DNA of 64,000 bases, from contig NZ_WIQM01000016.1 of assembly GCF_015732185.1 (NCBI RefSeq), positions 1-64,000 of the forward strand, written 5' to 3'. The notes under the pieces were generated by a model. It did not search any database and was not told the origin of the DNA. It saw nothing but the letters and a program-made list of their open reading frames with translations. The stretch is from Pectinatus haikarae (lineage in GTDB: Bacteria; Bacillota; Negativicutes; Selenomonadales; Selenomonadaceae). Position numbers and translations under genes: made by a program. Below are positions 57,262 to 64,000 of this stretch, in pieces; position 1 is the first letter of the stretch, and each line of letters starts with the position of its first letter.

Positions 57262-58071
57262 ATGCCTGTCATCACTAGTACAGATAATATACAAATAAAA
57301 AAGGCTGCTGCATTAAAACAAAAAAAATATCGCGAAAAGGAAAAACTTTTTTTAATTGAGGGTATTCGTTTGATAGAAGCTGCTCTTTTATCCGCTCAAA
57401 TCACAGAATGCTTTTTTACCGCAGAAGCCGCCGCCAATAAAAGATGTGCAACTCTGATAAATATTTTGCGCGATAGGGATTGTCTTTTATATGAAGTCAG
57501 CAGCAATGTTTTCTTAAAGCTGGCTGATACAGATTCTCCACAGGGAATTGTTGCGACAGCAGTAAAAAAAGATTTTTTACTGGACGATCTTTCTAAGGAG
57601 AATAAAAAGTCTCCTATTTATATCATTCTTGATAAGCTTCAGGATCCTGGAAACGCAGGTACTATTATAAGAACGGCTGAAGCATCAGGGATTGACGGCA
57701 TTATCGCTATGCAGGGAACAGTTGATATTTATTCTTCCAAGGTCGTAAGAGCAACTATGGGTGCCGCCTTCCATCTGCCTATAGTCCAAAAAATCAATGT
57801 AAACGATCTGCGCCGCTTTATCACCGAAAATAATATCTGCTTATTCTCAACAGTCCTGTCGTCTGATGCACACCCTTGTTACTCTGTAAATTACAACAAG
57901 CCCGCAGCGATAATTTTGGGCAACGAAGGCGACGGCGTTTCAAATGAACTGCTGGCATTATCACATGAACATATATATATTCCTATGTACGGTAAAAGCG
58001 AATCGTTAAATGCATCAAGTGCCGCCGCAATGATAATGTATGAAATAATGCGTCAAAGGCAGTTTAATTGA
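57262..58071 (+). CDS. TrmH/SpoU-family RNA 2'-O-methyltransferase
   Basis: This 269-residue protein has an N-terminal RNA-binding segment (NIQIKKAAALKQKKYREKEK, FLIEGIRLIEAAL) and a C-terminal knotted SPOUT domain with the three SpoU motifs: LDKLQDPGNAGTIIRTAEASG, AIILGNEGDGVSNELL and IPMYGKSESLNASSAAAMIM. It most likely methylates 23S rRNA ribose; the exact nucleotide is unknown. The stop codon overlaps the -35 box of the RNase P RNA gene. Confidence 0.94.
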   Translation: MPVITSTDNIQIKKAAALKQKKYREKEKLFLIEGIRLIEAALLSAQITECFFTAEAAANKRCATLINILRDRDCLLYEVSSNVFLKLADTDSPQGIVATAVKKDFLLDDLSKENKKSPIYIILDKLQDPGNAGTIIRTAEASGIDGIIAMQGTVDIYSSKVVRATMGAAFHLPIVQKINVNDLRRFITENNICLFSTVLSSDAHPCYSVNYNKPAAIILGNEGDGVSNELLALSHEHIYIPMYGKSESLNASSAAAMIMYEIMRQRQFN

Positions 58072-58096
58072 CAGCTATTTTAATCAATGTTATAAT
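58068..58096 (+). promoter_or_regulatory. Consensus sigma-A promoter of rnpB
   Basis: TTGACA (58068-58073), 17-base spacer, TATAAT (58091-58096): a full consensus promoter, as expected for a strongly expressed stable RNA. Confidence 0.92.
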
Positions 58097-58102
58097 GCAA
58101 AT

Positions 58103-58466
58103 ATATGTTGCTATGAGTATGAAAGATAATCGCGGGTGTTTTTAGGCATCTGAGGAAAGTCCGGGCTCCGCAGGGCAATATGCCGGATAACGTCCGGCGA
58201 GGGTAACCTTAGGGAAAGTGCTATAGAAATTTAAACCGCCTGCTTGCAGGTAAGGATGGAAAGGTGCGGTAAGAGCGCACCAGCGTGCGGGTAACTGCAC
58301 GGCTTTGGTAAACCCCATATGGAGCAAGACCGAATAGGGAAGGGATGAAGCTGCCCGCTGAACCTTCCGGGTTGTGTCGCTTGAACCGGCAGGCAACTGC
58401 CGGTCTAGATAAATGATTATCACCGCTTAAGGCGGAACAGAACTCGGCTTACTGATTACTCACAGC
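58103..58466 (+). ncRNA. rnpB: RNase P RNA (catalytic M1-type RNA)
   Basis: The universally conserved parts are present in order: GAGGAAAGTCCGGGCTCC near 58152-58169, a TAGGGAAAGTG...AGAAA block (58211-58230), GCAAGACCGAATAGGG (58324-58339), TAGATAAATGATTATCACC (58406-58424) and CAGAACTCGGCTTACTGATT (58438-58457). The ends pair as helix P1 (58111-58119 with 58457-58465, one mismatch). It processes tRNA 5' ends with RnpA. The exact 5' and 3' ends are estimates. Confidence 0.95.
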
Positions 58467-58469
58467 TGA

Positions 58470-58499
58470 AATAAACTGCCGTCAGGCAGTTTATTTTTT
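58470..58499 (+). terminator. Terminator of rnpB
   Basis: AATAAACTGCC (58470-58480) pairs with GGCAGTTTATT (58485-58495) with a GTCA loop, followed by TTTT. Confidence 0.92.
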
Positions 58500-58608
58500 A
58501 TCCGCGGTTTTTTCCGATTGCTTTTGATTTAACTGCAGAATGGTGATTTTATTTACGCGAAATTTTTTCAAAAACGATATTATTATCTGATGAAGGAGCC
58601 GCCTGACG

Positions 58609-59193
58609 TTGAATTTTCTAGATATGCAAGAAAAATTGCAACAAAGTCTCAATAATAAGCACCGCTTTATACATTCACTCGGTGTCAGTGAAACTGCTGT
58701 GAAATTAGCCGAAAAATTTGGTGCCTCTCCTCAAAAAGCAAAAACAGCCGGTCTTTTGCATGACTGTGCACGTGAATTTCCCGTCCCCAGCCTTATTGGT
58801 GAAGCCAGAAAACGTAATATACCGATTGAATTTATAGATAATTATCAGCCCATTTTACTGCACGCTGCTCTGGGTGCTGCTCTGTCCAGTGAAAAGTACG
58901 GTATTGATGATATTGAAATTCTGGATGCAATAAAACTCCATACTACTGGTAAAGAAAAGATGAATCTTTTGGATAAGATTATTTATTTGGCTGATATGAT
59001 TGAACCCAATCGTCAATATGATGGTATTGATGAGTTCCGCAGGGTCGCGGAAACTGGTGATATCGATACTGTTATGATCGCGGCATTTGACAGATCTATT
59101 TCTTTTGTAATAAAAAAGGGTCAGATGGTTCATCCTCAGACTATTCTTGCACGTAATTACCTTCTTGCACAGCATATAAATCATGAAAAATAA
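58609..59193 (+). CDS. yqeK: YqeK-type HD-domain diadenosine tetraphosphate hydrolase
   Basis: This 194-residue protein starts at TTG 58609 (AAGGAG site). HD-domain metal ligands are visible in RFIHSLGVSETAVKLAEKFG, AGLLHDCAREF, HAALGAALSSEKYG and KLHTTGKEKMNLLDKIIYLADMIEP. YqeK enzymes cleave Ap4A symmetrically to two ADP. It is followed by LCP and rsfS genes, a conserved Firmicute neighbourhood. Confidence 0.94.
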   Translation: MNFLDMQEKLQQSLNNKHRFIHSLGVSETAVKLAEKFGASPQKAKTAGLLHDCAREFPVPSLIGEARKRNIPIEFIDNYQPILLHAALGAALSSEKYGIDDIEILDAIKLHTTGKEKMNLLDKIIYLADMIEPNRQYDGIDEFRRVAETGDIDTVMIAAFDRSISFVIKKGQMVHPQTILARNYLLAQHINHEK

Positions 59194-60172
59194 CAGAAGT
59201 ACACCTTCCCGCGGACAAAGGAGAAAACTCATACGCAGAAGGCGGCGTCCAAAACTCTTAAGGATATTTGTTTTTTTGCTCATACTCGCGGTTATCTGCT
59301 TTTGTATTTTTCGTGTTTTTCAGGCTTCATATAGCGGTGCCGTAAATTTTTATGCATATCTGAATGCTGCCTATTCAGACTATAGAGAAAAACAAGCTGC
59401 TGAAAAAGAGACAAAAATAAAAATCCCGGCCCAATTCAAAGATTTTGATACTATTTTATTTATTGGTGTAAACAAATCAAATTATACGGTCAATGCTGAT
59501 GCCGACGCATTGATTCTGCTCAATGTTAATCAATATGACGGTGCTCTTTCTGCATTGCTTATACCACGCAACACTTTAGTAACCATGGGCAATAGCATTT
59601 CATCTGTAAGCTCATTTCAAAATTACGGCTCGGAAAAAACTTTAGAAGCTGTTTCTTCTCTTCTCGATAAAAAAATTGACAAATATGTAATTGTAGATGA
59701 AAATGCTTTAGCATCACTGGTTGACACATTTGGTGGTATAGATTTATATGCGGGCAGTGATATGAATTATGATGATCCAGAAGGCGGTGTTTCTATACAT
59801 TTAAATAAAGGCTACCAGCATTTTGACGGAAATAAGGCACTGCAGTATTTAATGTACCGCAGCGATGATCTTGGAGATTTAGGCAGAGTTGAGCGCCAGG
59901 AAGCTTTTATAAGATCATTTTATCAACAGATATTCAATTTTAAAGCTGTTTTTTATGCCCCTGATATTGTTAATATAATAAATAATTCATTGTATACCAA
60001 TGTCGATTTCTTTACTTTCACAAATTTAAAAAACTACATCAGGATTGCTGGTAAAAACTCACTTACAGTGAAGACCTTACCCGGCAGATTTTCACCGGAT
60101 GGATCATCTTGGCAGCCAGATGCTGTACTGATACATGATTTACTTCAGGAAATGTTTAATTTTTCAAATTAA
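59183..60172 (+). CDS. LytR-CpsA-Psr (LCP) family protein
   Basis: This 329-residue protein has a strongly basic N-terminus, one membrane anchor (about 28-48) and an extracytoplasmic LCP domain with TILFIGVNKSN, ADADALILLNVN, LSALLIPRNTLVTM, DTFGGIDLYAG, LNKGYQHFDGNKALQYLMYR and RVERQEAFI. LCP enzymes attach glycopolymers to peptidoglycan; in a diderm the acceptor polymer is unclear. The start overlaps yqeK by 11 bases. Confidence 0.92.
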   Translation: MKNNRSTPSRGQRRKLIRRRRRPKLLRIFVFLLILAVICFCIFRVFQASYSGAVNFYAYLNAAYSDYREKQAAEKETKIKIPAQFKDFDTILFIGVNKSNYTVNADADALILLNVNQYDGALSALLIPRNTLVTMGNSISSVSSFQNYGSEKTLEAVSSLLDKKIDKYVIVDENALASLVDTFGGIDLYAGSDMNYDDPEGGVSIHLNKGYQHFDGNKALQYLMYRSDDLGDLGRVERQEAFIRSFYQQIFNFKAVFYAPDIVNIINNSLYTNVDFFTFTNLKNYIRIAGKNSLTVKTLPGRFSPDGSSWQPDAVLIHDLLQEMFNFSN

Positions 60173-60193
60173 TAAATTTTAACAACGAAAGGT

Positions 60194-60574
60194 ATGATTT
60201 TTATAATTAATCTAAAAGATAAAGAAATGATGACTGCATTTGAAAAAAGCTGCGTAATTGCCAAAGCAGCTGATGATAAAAAAGCTGCTCGCATTTTAAC
60301 AATGGATATGCGGGAGCTGACAACTTCCACAGATTATTTTATCATTTGTAATGGCAGATCCAATATTCAGGCAAAAGCAATAGCTGATAACATTGAAGAA
60401 CAGCTTGGTTTGTCCGGTGAACATCTGCTGCATCGTGAAGGCTATAAATCAGGTGAATGGATATTATTGGATTACGGTGATTGCGTAGCACATATTTTTA
60501 CAGAAGAAAGCCGTGAATTCTATGGGTTAGAAAGCCTATGGGGCGATGCAGGAATTAAAGAATATGAAGAATAA
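60194..60574 (+). CDS. rsfS: Ribosome silencing factor RsfS
   Basis: This is up to 126 residues. DUF143/RsfS features are CVIAKAADDKKAARILTMDM, TDYFIICNGRSNIQAKAIAD, GEHLLHREGYKSGEWILLDY and HIFTEESREFYGLESLWGDA. It binds ribosomal protein uL14 and blocks subunit joining. The ATG at 60194 has no spacing to its GAAAGG site, so an internal ATG at 60227 or 60230 is a plausible start that fits the usual family N-terminus. Confidence 0.94.
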   Translation: MIFIINLKDKEMMTAFEKSCVIAKAADDKKAARILTMDMRELTTSTDYFIICNGRSNIQAKAIADNIEEQLGLSGEHLLHREGYKSGEWILLDYGDCVAHIFTEESREFYGLESLWGDAGIKEYEE

Positions 60575-61457
60575 CGATACTGAATCAGTTAATATATTAA
60601 AACCAAGTACAGTAGCCACTTTAAAGGCAGTTCGCGAAAACGAAATGGGTGTTTTCCTGGATGCGCAGACAGGTAATACCTCCAATGATATTCTTCTTCA
60701 TAAAACACAGCAAACATCCTTGGTAAAAGTCGGTGATATGGTTAAAGTTTTTTTATATAAGGATCCAAAGGGCCGTCTCACTGCCAGTATGCGTGTTCCC
60801 CATATGAAAGAAGGACAGATTGCCAGGCTGAAAGTAATAAATCTTTCAGAAGACGGGGCTTTTCTTGACGCCGGTGCTGAGAGGGGTATATTTCTGCCGT
60901 TTGCGGGCACACGCGGTGCGTTGAAACTTGGGGACTATGTCTGGGCTAAATTATATACAGATAAATCCGGCCGGCTGGCTGTTACCATGAAAGTAGAAGA
61001 CGAGATGCGCCGTGCATCAAAGCCTGCCGCTGATACGGTTAAAATCGGCGATACAATAGAAGGCTCTGTTTATAATCTTACAGATCAAGGTGCCTTTATT
61101 TTTACTACAGAAAGATATATAGCCTTTATTCAGGAGAAAGAAATGCCGGAACATCCTCATGTAGGCGCTAATGTAACTGCCAGAGTCACATATATACGAG
61201 AAGACGGTCGTCTCAATGCTTCACTCCGGCCTATTAAAGAGAAAGCTATATATCTTGATGCAGAAACATTGCTTAAAGAAATTGCTGCCCATAACGGCAA
61301 AATTCCATATAGTGATAAAACACCGCCAGAAATAATAAAAGACCGTTTTCATATCAGTAAAGCTGCTTTTAAAAGAGCTGTCGGTCATTTATTGAAAACC
61401 AGTGCTGTCGTTGAAAAAGACGGGTGGATCATTTTAGTCGACGATCTGAAAGATTGA
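60546..61457 (+). CDS. CvfB/YitL-type S1 RNA-binding protein
   Basis: This is up to 303 residues with repeated S1-like OB domains (about 20-75, 85-140, 160-225; VGDMVKVFLYKDPKGRLTAS, INLSEDGAFLDAGAERGIFL, GDTIEGSVYNLTDQGAFIF) and a C-terminal winged-helix (DRFHISKAAFKRAVGHLLK). CvfB regulates virulence genes in Staphylococcus; its general role is unclear. It overlaps rsfS by 29 bases, or by 11 if ATG 60564 is used. Confidence 0.92.
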   Translation: MQELKNMKNNDTESVNILKPSTVATLKAVRENEMGVFLDAQTGNTSNDILLHKTQQTSLVKVGDMVKVFLYKDPKGRLTASMRVPHMKEGQIARLKVINLSEDGAFLDAGAERGIFLPFAGTRGALKLGDYVWAKLYTDKSGRLAVTMKVEDEMRRASKPAADTVKIGDTIEGSVYNLTDQGAFIFTTERYIAFIQEKEMPEHPHVGANVTARVTYIREDGRLNASLRPIKEKAIYLDAETLLKEIAAHNGKIPYSDKTPPEIIKDRFHISKAAFKRAVGHLLKTSAVVEKDGWIILVDDLKD

Positions 61458-61558
61458 TTATAATTATTTTTTTAGAGGATTTAGTATAGAATTACCGAAT
61501 TATCAGGTAATGACTCTTTTATCCGGTACCAATCCAAGTCAAATTTTATGAAAACTGT

Positions 61559-61571
61559 ATTATCGGATAAT
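61559..61571 (+). promoter_or_regulatory. Palindrome in the cheV upstream region
   Basis: ATTATC-G-GATAAT is a perfect palindrome about 30 bases before cheV, near the place where a -10 box would lie. A second, looser repeat ATTACC...GGTAAT lies at about 61492-61512. Either could be an operator; no promoter could be assigned with confidence. Confidence 0.35.
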
Positions 61572-61602
61572 AATCGTATGATTAAAAATCGGAGGTATAA
61601 GC

Positions 61603-62553
61603 ATGCAGAAACTAGAAGCGGAAGTATTGGACAGCAGCGACGACAATAAAAAAGGGATTCTTCTGGAAAGCGGCACAAATGAATTTGAAATAGTTGAATT
61701 TAATATAGGTGATGTTTATTATGGCATCAATGTGGCTAAAGTCCGTGAAGTTATTACCAGAGTGCCAGTAACAGCAATGCCATCAGCGCATTCTTTTGTT
61801 GACGGCCTTTTCACATTGCGCGGCAGAGCTATTCCGCTGGTAAGCCTGGCTCGCGCTATAAATGTGAAGGAATCCGAGGATCCTAAAAACATTATAGTTA
61901 CCGAAATAAATAATTATAATATAGGGTTTTTGGTGGACAGTGTGTCCCGTATTCACCGAATTTCGTGGAAAAATATGGAACCATCACCAGAAGTCGGCAA
62001 TGAAGCAATGATTGTCGGTGTTATAAAGATGACTGATAAAATTGTACTGCTTTTGGATTTTGAACGCATTATAGCGGAAATAAACGCGGAAATAAATCAT
62101 AAACTTTCTACCGTGGAAAAGGCAGACAGTTCGGTAGAAGCTGGCAGAAGAAAGAAGCATGTGGTTATTGCTGAAGATTCAAAAATGCTGCGCGATCTGC
62201 TCGTTAACACGCTTCACGAATCTGGTTATGAATTTGTACGTGATTTCAATAATGGTAAATCTACATATGATTATCTCCAAACGTTGAAGGATGCAAATGG
62301 TCCTATCACCGATCATGTTAATATGATCATCTCTGATATTGAAATGCCCCAAATGGATGGACATCGTTTATTAAAGCTTATTCGTGAAGATAATGTACTG
62401 GGAGATGTTCCTGTTATCCTCTTTTCCTCACTTATAAATGAAGAAATGCGTTTGAAGGGTGAACGCCTTGGTGCCACCGCTCAAATTTCCAAACCAGAAA
62501 TAGGCGAATTGATAAGCTTGATGGATGATATAGTTTTTAAAGCTAATAAATAA
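61603..62553 (+). CDS. cheV: CheV chemotaxis coupling protein (CheW-REC)
   Basis: This 316-residue protein has an N-terminal CheW-like coupling domain (about 25-170; FEIVEFNIGDVYYGINVAKV, VDGLFTLRGRAIPLVSLA, KMTDKIVLLLDFERI) and a C-terminal receiver (about 185-315; VVIAEDSKMLRDLL, phospho-acceptor Asp in MIISDIEMPQMDGH, SKPEIGEL). CheV couples chemoreceptors to CheA and helps adaptation. It suggests a motile host. It stands alone here, with a GGAGG site and its own terminator. Confidence 0.95.
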   Translation: MQKLEAEVLDSSDDNKKGILLESGTNEFEIVEFNIGDVYYGINVAKVREVITRVPVTAMPSAHSFVDGLFTLRGRAIPLVSLARAINVKESEDPKNIIVTEINNYNIGFLVDSVSRIHRISWKNMEPSPEVGNEAMIVGVIKMTDKIVLLLDFERIIAEINAEINHKLSTVEKADSSVEAGRRKKHVVIAEDSKMLRDLLVNTLHESGYEFVRDFNNGKSTYDYLQTLKDANGPITDHVNMIISDIEMPQMDGHRLLKLIREDNVLGDVPVILFSSLINEEMRLKGERLGATAQISKPEIGELISLMDDIVFKANK

Positions 62554-62576
62554 ATACATCTATATATTAAATAAAG

Positions 62577-62614
62577 AACAGGCATACTTTCACTTGTAAA
62601 GATGCTTGTTTTTC
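62577..62614 (+). terminator. Terminator after cheV
   Basis: An imperfect stem (about 62578-62591 with 62598-62610) is followed by TTTTTC. Confidence 0.7.
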
Positions 62615-62620
62615 TATACA

Positions 62621-62850
62621 CTATTTTATCATTAAATCAATATACTGCTGCGCTTGGTAAGCATCAGTCAAATGTAGATTTTTAAATATATATTCAAGAT
62701 ATTTATAAGCATCTATTTTATCTACTTTGCAGGTTCCCATTATGCTGTATAATGTATATTGTTTTTGCTCTTTTTATGCGGCCTTTTGCTTTCGTCTGAT
62801 TCATTTTATGTACTGCCAGACCTCGATGGAAATGCAAATTAAGTTGATTT
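62621..62850 (-). pseudogene. Decayed transposase C-terminal fragment, IS66-like
   Basis: Minus-strand translation ending at a TAG (62623-62621) gives LYSIMGTCKVDKIDAYKYLE, which resembles the C-terminal LYSLIGTCKxNGIDPxxYL segment of IS66-family transposases. Just upstream, homology seems to continue in another frame (LAVHKMNQTKAKGRIKRAKT), and the first frame has a stop, so at least one frameshift is present. No inverted repeats or other insertion-sequence parts were found. This is a short match by eye. Confidence 0.55.
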
Positions 62851-63016
62851 TAAATTGCTTACTGCTTTTTGTTAAGTTAATACGAAAAAAATAGTGTATG
62901 GATATAAAAGAAATATTTTTCATTTCGACATAATGAATCGGTATGATTCTTATAGATACAATGTAAAGCTTTTATATTTTATGAATAAGACACTAGAATA
63001 AAGGATTGTTTTAGTT

Positions 63017-63628
63017 ATGCTTCATTTTAAAATCAAAAATAAAATATTAATCTTCATTATTGTTATTATAGTAATATGTGGGTGTTTTTACAAAGTTTTT
63101 AATAATTTTGCTGCTTTAAAAGAAGGTAAGTTGGTTGATATACAAAATAAACCAGAGGGTGTTTCTCGAAATTCCTTTAGTCAAGAAGCAATGTGTAATC
63201 CGTATAATTTGACATGGACGGGTATTACACTTATCAACAATACATTTAAAGTGCTCCATAACCCTAAAACATCAATATCAGATATATTTGATGGCAATAT
63301 TATGAAACTTCCCAATGATGAATACTATGCAGGTGCATATACGTTACGTGATAATTTACAGTGTCCATTATTTTGGATATCGAATAATGATGAACTTTCT
63401 TTAGGATTTCAACTAGAAGGATCAGATAAAAACATTCAATCCATTTTTTCTACACTTTTTGAAAATTTAGGCGAGACTACACAAAAAGAAGAAACGGATT
63501 CGCAAAAAAAATATTATTGGCTCAATAAAATTTATAGAGGAAAAAAATATTTTATTGAATGTGATATATCTACCAACAATGATAATAGTTTATTATTAGT
63601 AGTATTTCATCCTCAAATTTATCATTAA
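63017..63628 (+). CDS. Membrane-anchored or secreted protein of unknown function
   Basis: This 203-residue protein has a Lys-rich N-terminus and one hydrophobic helix (about 10-30, with a Cys at CGC near residues 21-23 that could be a lipobox-like end). A polar body follows, rich in Asn, Asp, Lys and Tyr, without a recognised domain. Base composition is clearly more AT-rich than the housekeeping genes, and it lies next to a transposase remnant, so it may be acquired DNA. The ribosome site (AAAGGA, about 10 bases upstream) is modest. Confidence 0.65.
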   Translation: MLHFKIKNKILIFIIVIIVICGCFYKVFNNFAALKEGKLVDIQNKPEGVSRNSFSQEAMCNPYNLTWTGITLINNTFKVLHNPKTSISDIFDGNIMKLPNDEYYAGAYTLRDNLQCPLFWISNNDELSLGFQLEGSDKNIQSIFSTLFENLGETTQKEETDSQKKYYWLNKIYRGKKYFIECDISTNNDNSLLLVVFHPQIYH

Positions 63629-63900
63629 ATATAATAAATAAGGCCTCCTACATGCTCATCGACGTTGATTTAGACATATGTACCCACAAGATGTGAAAAA
63701 TACTGACCTATTTAAAACCGGTCTGTACGGCGACAGCTGGGTCATTGGCACTGTAAATATTGGAAAGTTCTGAAATTAAACAAAGGCAATAACCACCTTC
63801 TGATAGTTAATTTATGGCGGTCCAATTAACCGGAACTATCAACTTTTTTCAAATATCCACCGGAGATTTGAAAGATTATTTGTACAACCAATATGATTAA

Positions 63901-63919
63901 AAGCTACCACCGGTAGCTT
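63901..63919 (-). terminator. Small hairpin, possible minus-strand terminator
   Basis: AAGCTACC (63901-63908) pairs with GGTAGCTT (63912-63919), 3-base loop. On the minus strand it is followed by TTTTAAT. Confidence 0.5.
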
Positions 63920-63931
63920 CGAAAAGTGACA

Positions 63932-63975
63932 AAGAGGATGTGACAAAATGATTTCTCATTTTGTCACATCCTCTT
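63932..63975. terminator. Perfect 20-base hairpin near the window end
   Basis: 63932-63951 pairs perfectly with 63956-63975 around a TTTC loop. Neither side has a long T-run, so it may be a terminator for a gene beyond the window, a transcript-end stabiliser or a mobile-element end. Confidence 0.55.
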
Positions 63976-64000
63976 AAAATTGCATATATTCCTTTCAAGC

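Larger units (their letters stand above)
63629..64000. other. Non-coding, hairpin-rich end of the window
   Basis: No supported gene was seen. Short open stretches exist (for example plus-strand 63680-63770, ending at a TGA) but lack a ribosome site and recognisable family. Two hairpins are described separately. The stretch may be degraded coding sequence or an intergenic border. Confidence 0.5.

Noticed and set aside
63680-63770. A short plus-strand frame near the window end
   Set aside because: It has fewer than 35 codons, no ribosome site and no recognisable family; it may be coding debris but cannot be supported as a gene.

Overview
The window looks like chromosomal DNA of a diderm (outer-membrane-bearing) Firmicute, most likely class Negativicutes (Selenomonadales/Veillonellales type). 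This is an inference. Firmicute signs are Firmicute-style glycolytic, whiA/yvcK/rapZ, mutS2, yqeK-LCP-rsfS and cvfB gene neighbourhoods, strong AGGAGG ribosome binding sites and a SCIFF peptide locus. Outer-membrane signs are a TonB-dependent receptor and a TonB protein. The DNA is moderately AT-rich, and gene order is mostly housekeeping with few mobile traces.

Layout. 0.2-6.0 kb (+): a self-contained TonB-dependent uptake operon with outer-membrane receptor, FecCD-type permease, ATPase (apparently with a non-AUG start), substrate-binding lipoprotein and TonB. 6.2-8.9 kb (-): a mannose-family PTS (EIIA, EIIB, EIIC, EIID) behind a sigma-54 promoter with upstream repeated TGACACA boxes. 9.2-12.6 kb (-): a SAM methyltransferase, a PAP2 phosphatase and an OmpR-type two-component system whose promoter carries direct repeats. 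12.9-22.7 kb (-): one continuous urea module, urtABCDE (urea ABC importer) followed by ureABC-ureEFGD (urease and nickel chaperones), with a terminator-like leader before urtA. 22.9-27.6 kb: an AraC-type response regulator and a hybrid histidine kinase (-), whose leader also holds a terminator-like hairpin, and a divergent REC-kinase (+). They are candidate regulators of the urea genes.

27.7-35.8 kb (-): lower glycolysis. pyk has its own promoter. A NifU-like scaffold plus GGGtGRT-protein pair has its own promoter. gapA-pgk-tpiA-gpmI forms a cluster with a long structured gapA leader. 36.3-37.9 kb (-): the SCIFF ribosomal peptide (47 codons, six Cys) and its radical SAM maturase. 38.0-44.0 kb (-): rapZ-yvcK-whiA followed by a polysaccharide deacetylase and an unknown exported protein, preceded by a Cof-type HAD phosphatase. 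44.3-46.4 kb (+): groES-groEL behind a perfect CIRCE operator.

46.5-62.6 kb (+): zapA, a U32 peptidase, mutS2, PBP1A, tyrS, yebC, ruvC, ruvA (no ruvB here), an rRNA methyltransferase, the RNase P RNA gene, yqeK, an LCP protein, rsfS, cvfB and cheV. 62.6-64.0 kb: an AT-rich accessory end with a decayed transposase fragment that resembles IS66, one unknown membrane-anchored gene and a hairpin-rich non-coding stretch.

No rRNA, tRNA or CRISPR array was recognised. All family assignments come from reading the translated sequence by eye; no database search was possible.
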